26,465 bases of DNA from an uncultured Paracoccaceae bacterium (GTDB lineage Bacteria; Pseudomonadota; Alphaproteobacteria; Rhodobacterales; Rhodobacteraceae). The notes under the pieces were generated by a model. The model saw only the letters and a program-made list of their open reading frames with translations, made no database searches and had not been told where the DNA came from. Positions 26,340 through 26,465 of this stretch are shown one piece after another. Position numbers and translations under genes: made by a program. How positions within the stretch are numbered: the stretch's first letter is position 1; each line of letters starts with the position of its first letter. The stretch is from NCBI GenBank assembly GCA_958439195.1, contig OY288176.1, positions 1 to 26,465 on the forward strand. The letters are read 5' to 3'.

Positions 26340-26465
26340 GCAACATAACATGCAATAGATCCATTTGCCACCTCGGTCTCAACCCCCTGCCATCCTCCTC
26401 CCACTCACCAGGCAACCTGTCCCCACCCCTCCCCCCATCCTTCTTCCCCTCTCCCCGCACCCCCT
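26340..26465. other. C-rich window end, likely intronic
   Basis: The last bases become CCTCC/CCCC-rich on the strand shown, like other introns here. On the minus strand TTGCCTG|GTGAGTGGG at about 26410 is a good donor-like site that could end another exon of the right-hand gene, but no coding frame could be supported. Confidence 0.3.

Noticed and set aside
26002..26358. 118-codon plus-strand frame
   Set aside because: It overlaps the minus-strand exon candidate, which has an acceptor and agrees in strand with the neighbouring exon. I could not fully exclude it.

Overview
This is eukaryotic nuclear DNA, almost certainly from a chlorophyte green alga. The evidence is intron-rich genes with GT-AG introns, a ferritin with a plastid-type leader, TGTAA motifs behind gene ends, poly-Gln and poly-Ala runs in coding sequence, long C/G homopolymers, CAG tracts and scattered plant-type telomere words (TTTAGGG). 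A chlamydomonadalean such as a Dunaliella- or Haematococcus-like alga would fit, but the species is inference. Nothing bacterial, plasmid or CRISPR-like is present.

Layout, left to right. (1) Minus strand, about 1-4200: the middle of a soluble epoxide hydrolase-like alpha/beta-hydrolase. Two exons are certain (4048-3877 and 2066-1818), surrounded by many decayed partial copies of those same exons. (2) 4200-7290: no recognised gene; repeats. (3) Plus strand, 7291-9938: a complete four-exon plastid ferritin, with partial copies of its last exon before and after it. (4) 10170-14340: no recognised gene; microsatellite, G-runs and a small inverted-repeat element. (5) Minus strand, 21096-14416: a complete six-exon SET-domain lysine methyltransferase of the SETD6/Rubisco-LSMT-like class, 896 codons, swollen by low-complexity inserts. 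(6) Plus strand, 21853-24367: a complete four-exon ARL2 small GTPase, divergent from the SET gene. (7) Minus strand, from about 26240 to 25329: the 3' part of an unidentified gene with a Lys-rich then acidic C terminus, convergent with ARL2.

The exon models were built by hand from splice sites, reading phase and family homology. In the SET, ferritin and ARL2 genes every junction phase agrees and the full-length frame closes at a stop. The genes look like unrelated housekeeping functions (iron storage, protein methylation, tubulin-cofactor/trafficking GTPase, epoxide or ester hydrolysis) rather than a pathway.

The most interesting signal is structural. In three unrelated genes (hydrolase, ferritin, SET) there are tandem partial duplications whose ends run across an exon-intron junction. 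They leave pseudo-exons that still carry a splice site: ten copies of the end of one hydrolase exon, three of the next, a second acceptor plus exon start for ferritin exon 4 and for SET exon 4, and several copies of the ferritin 3' end. One hydrolase copy can be spliced in frame as an alternative exon, and the repeat edge lies at an AGGT word, the arrangement expected when tandem duplication creates an intron.
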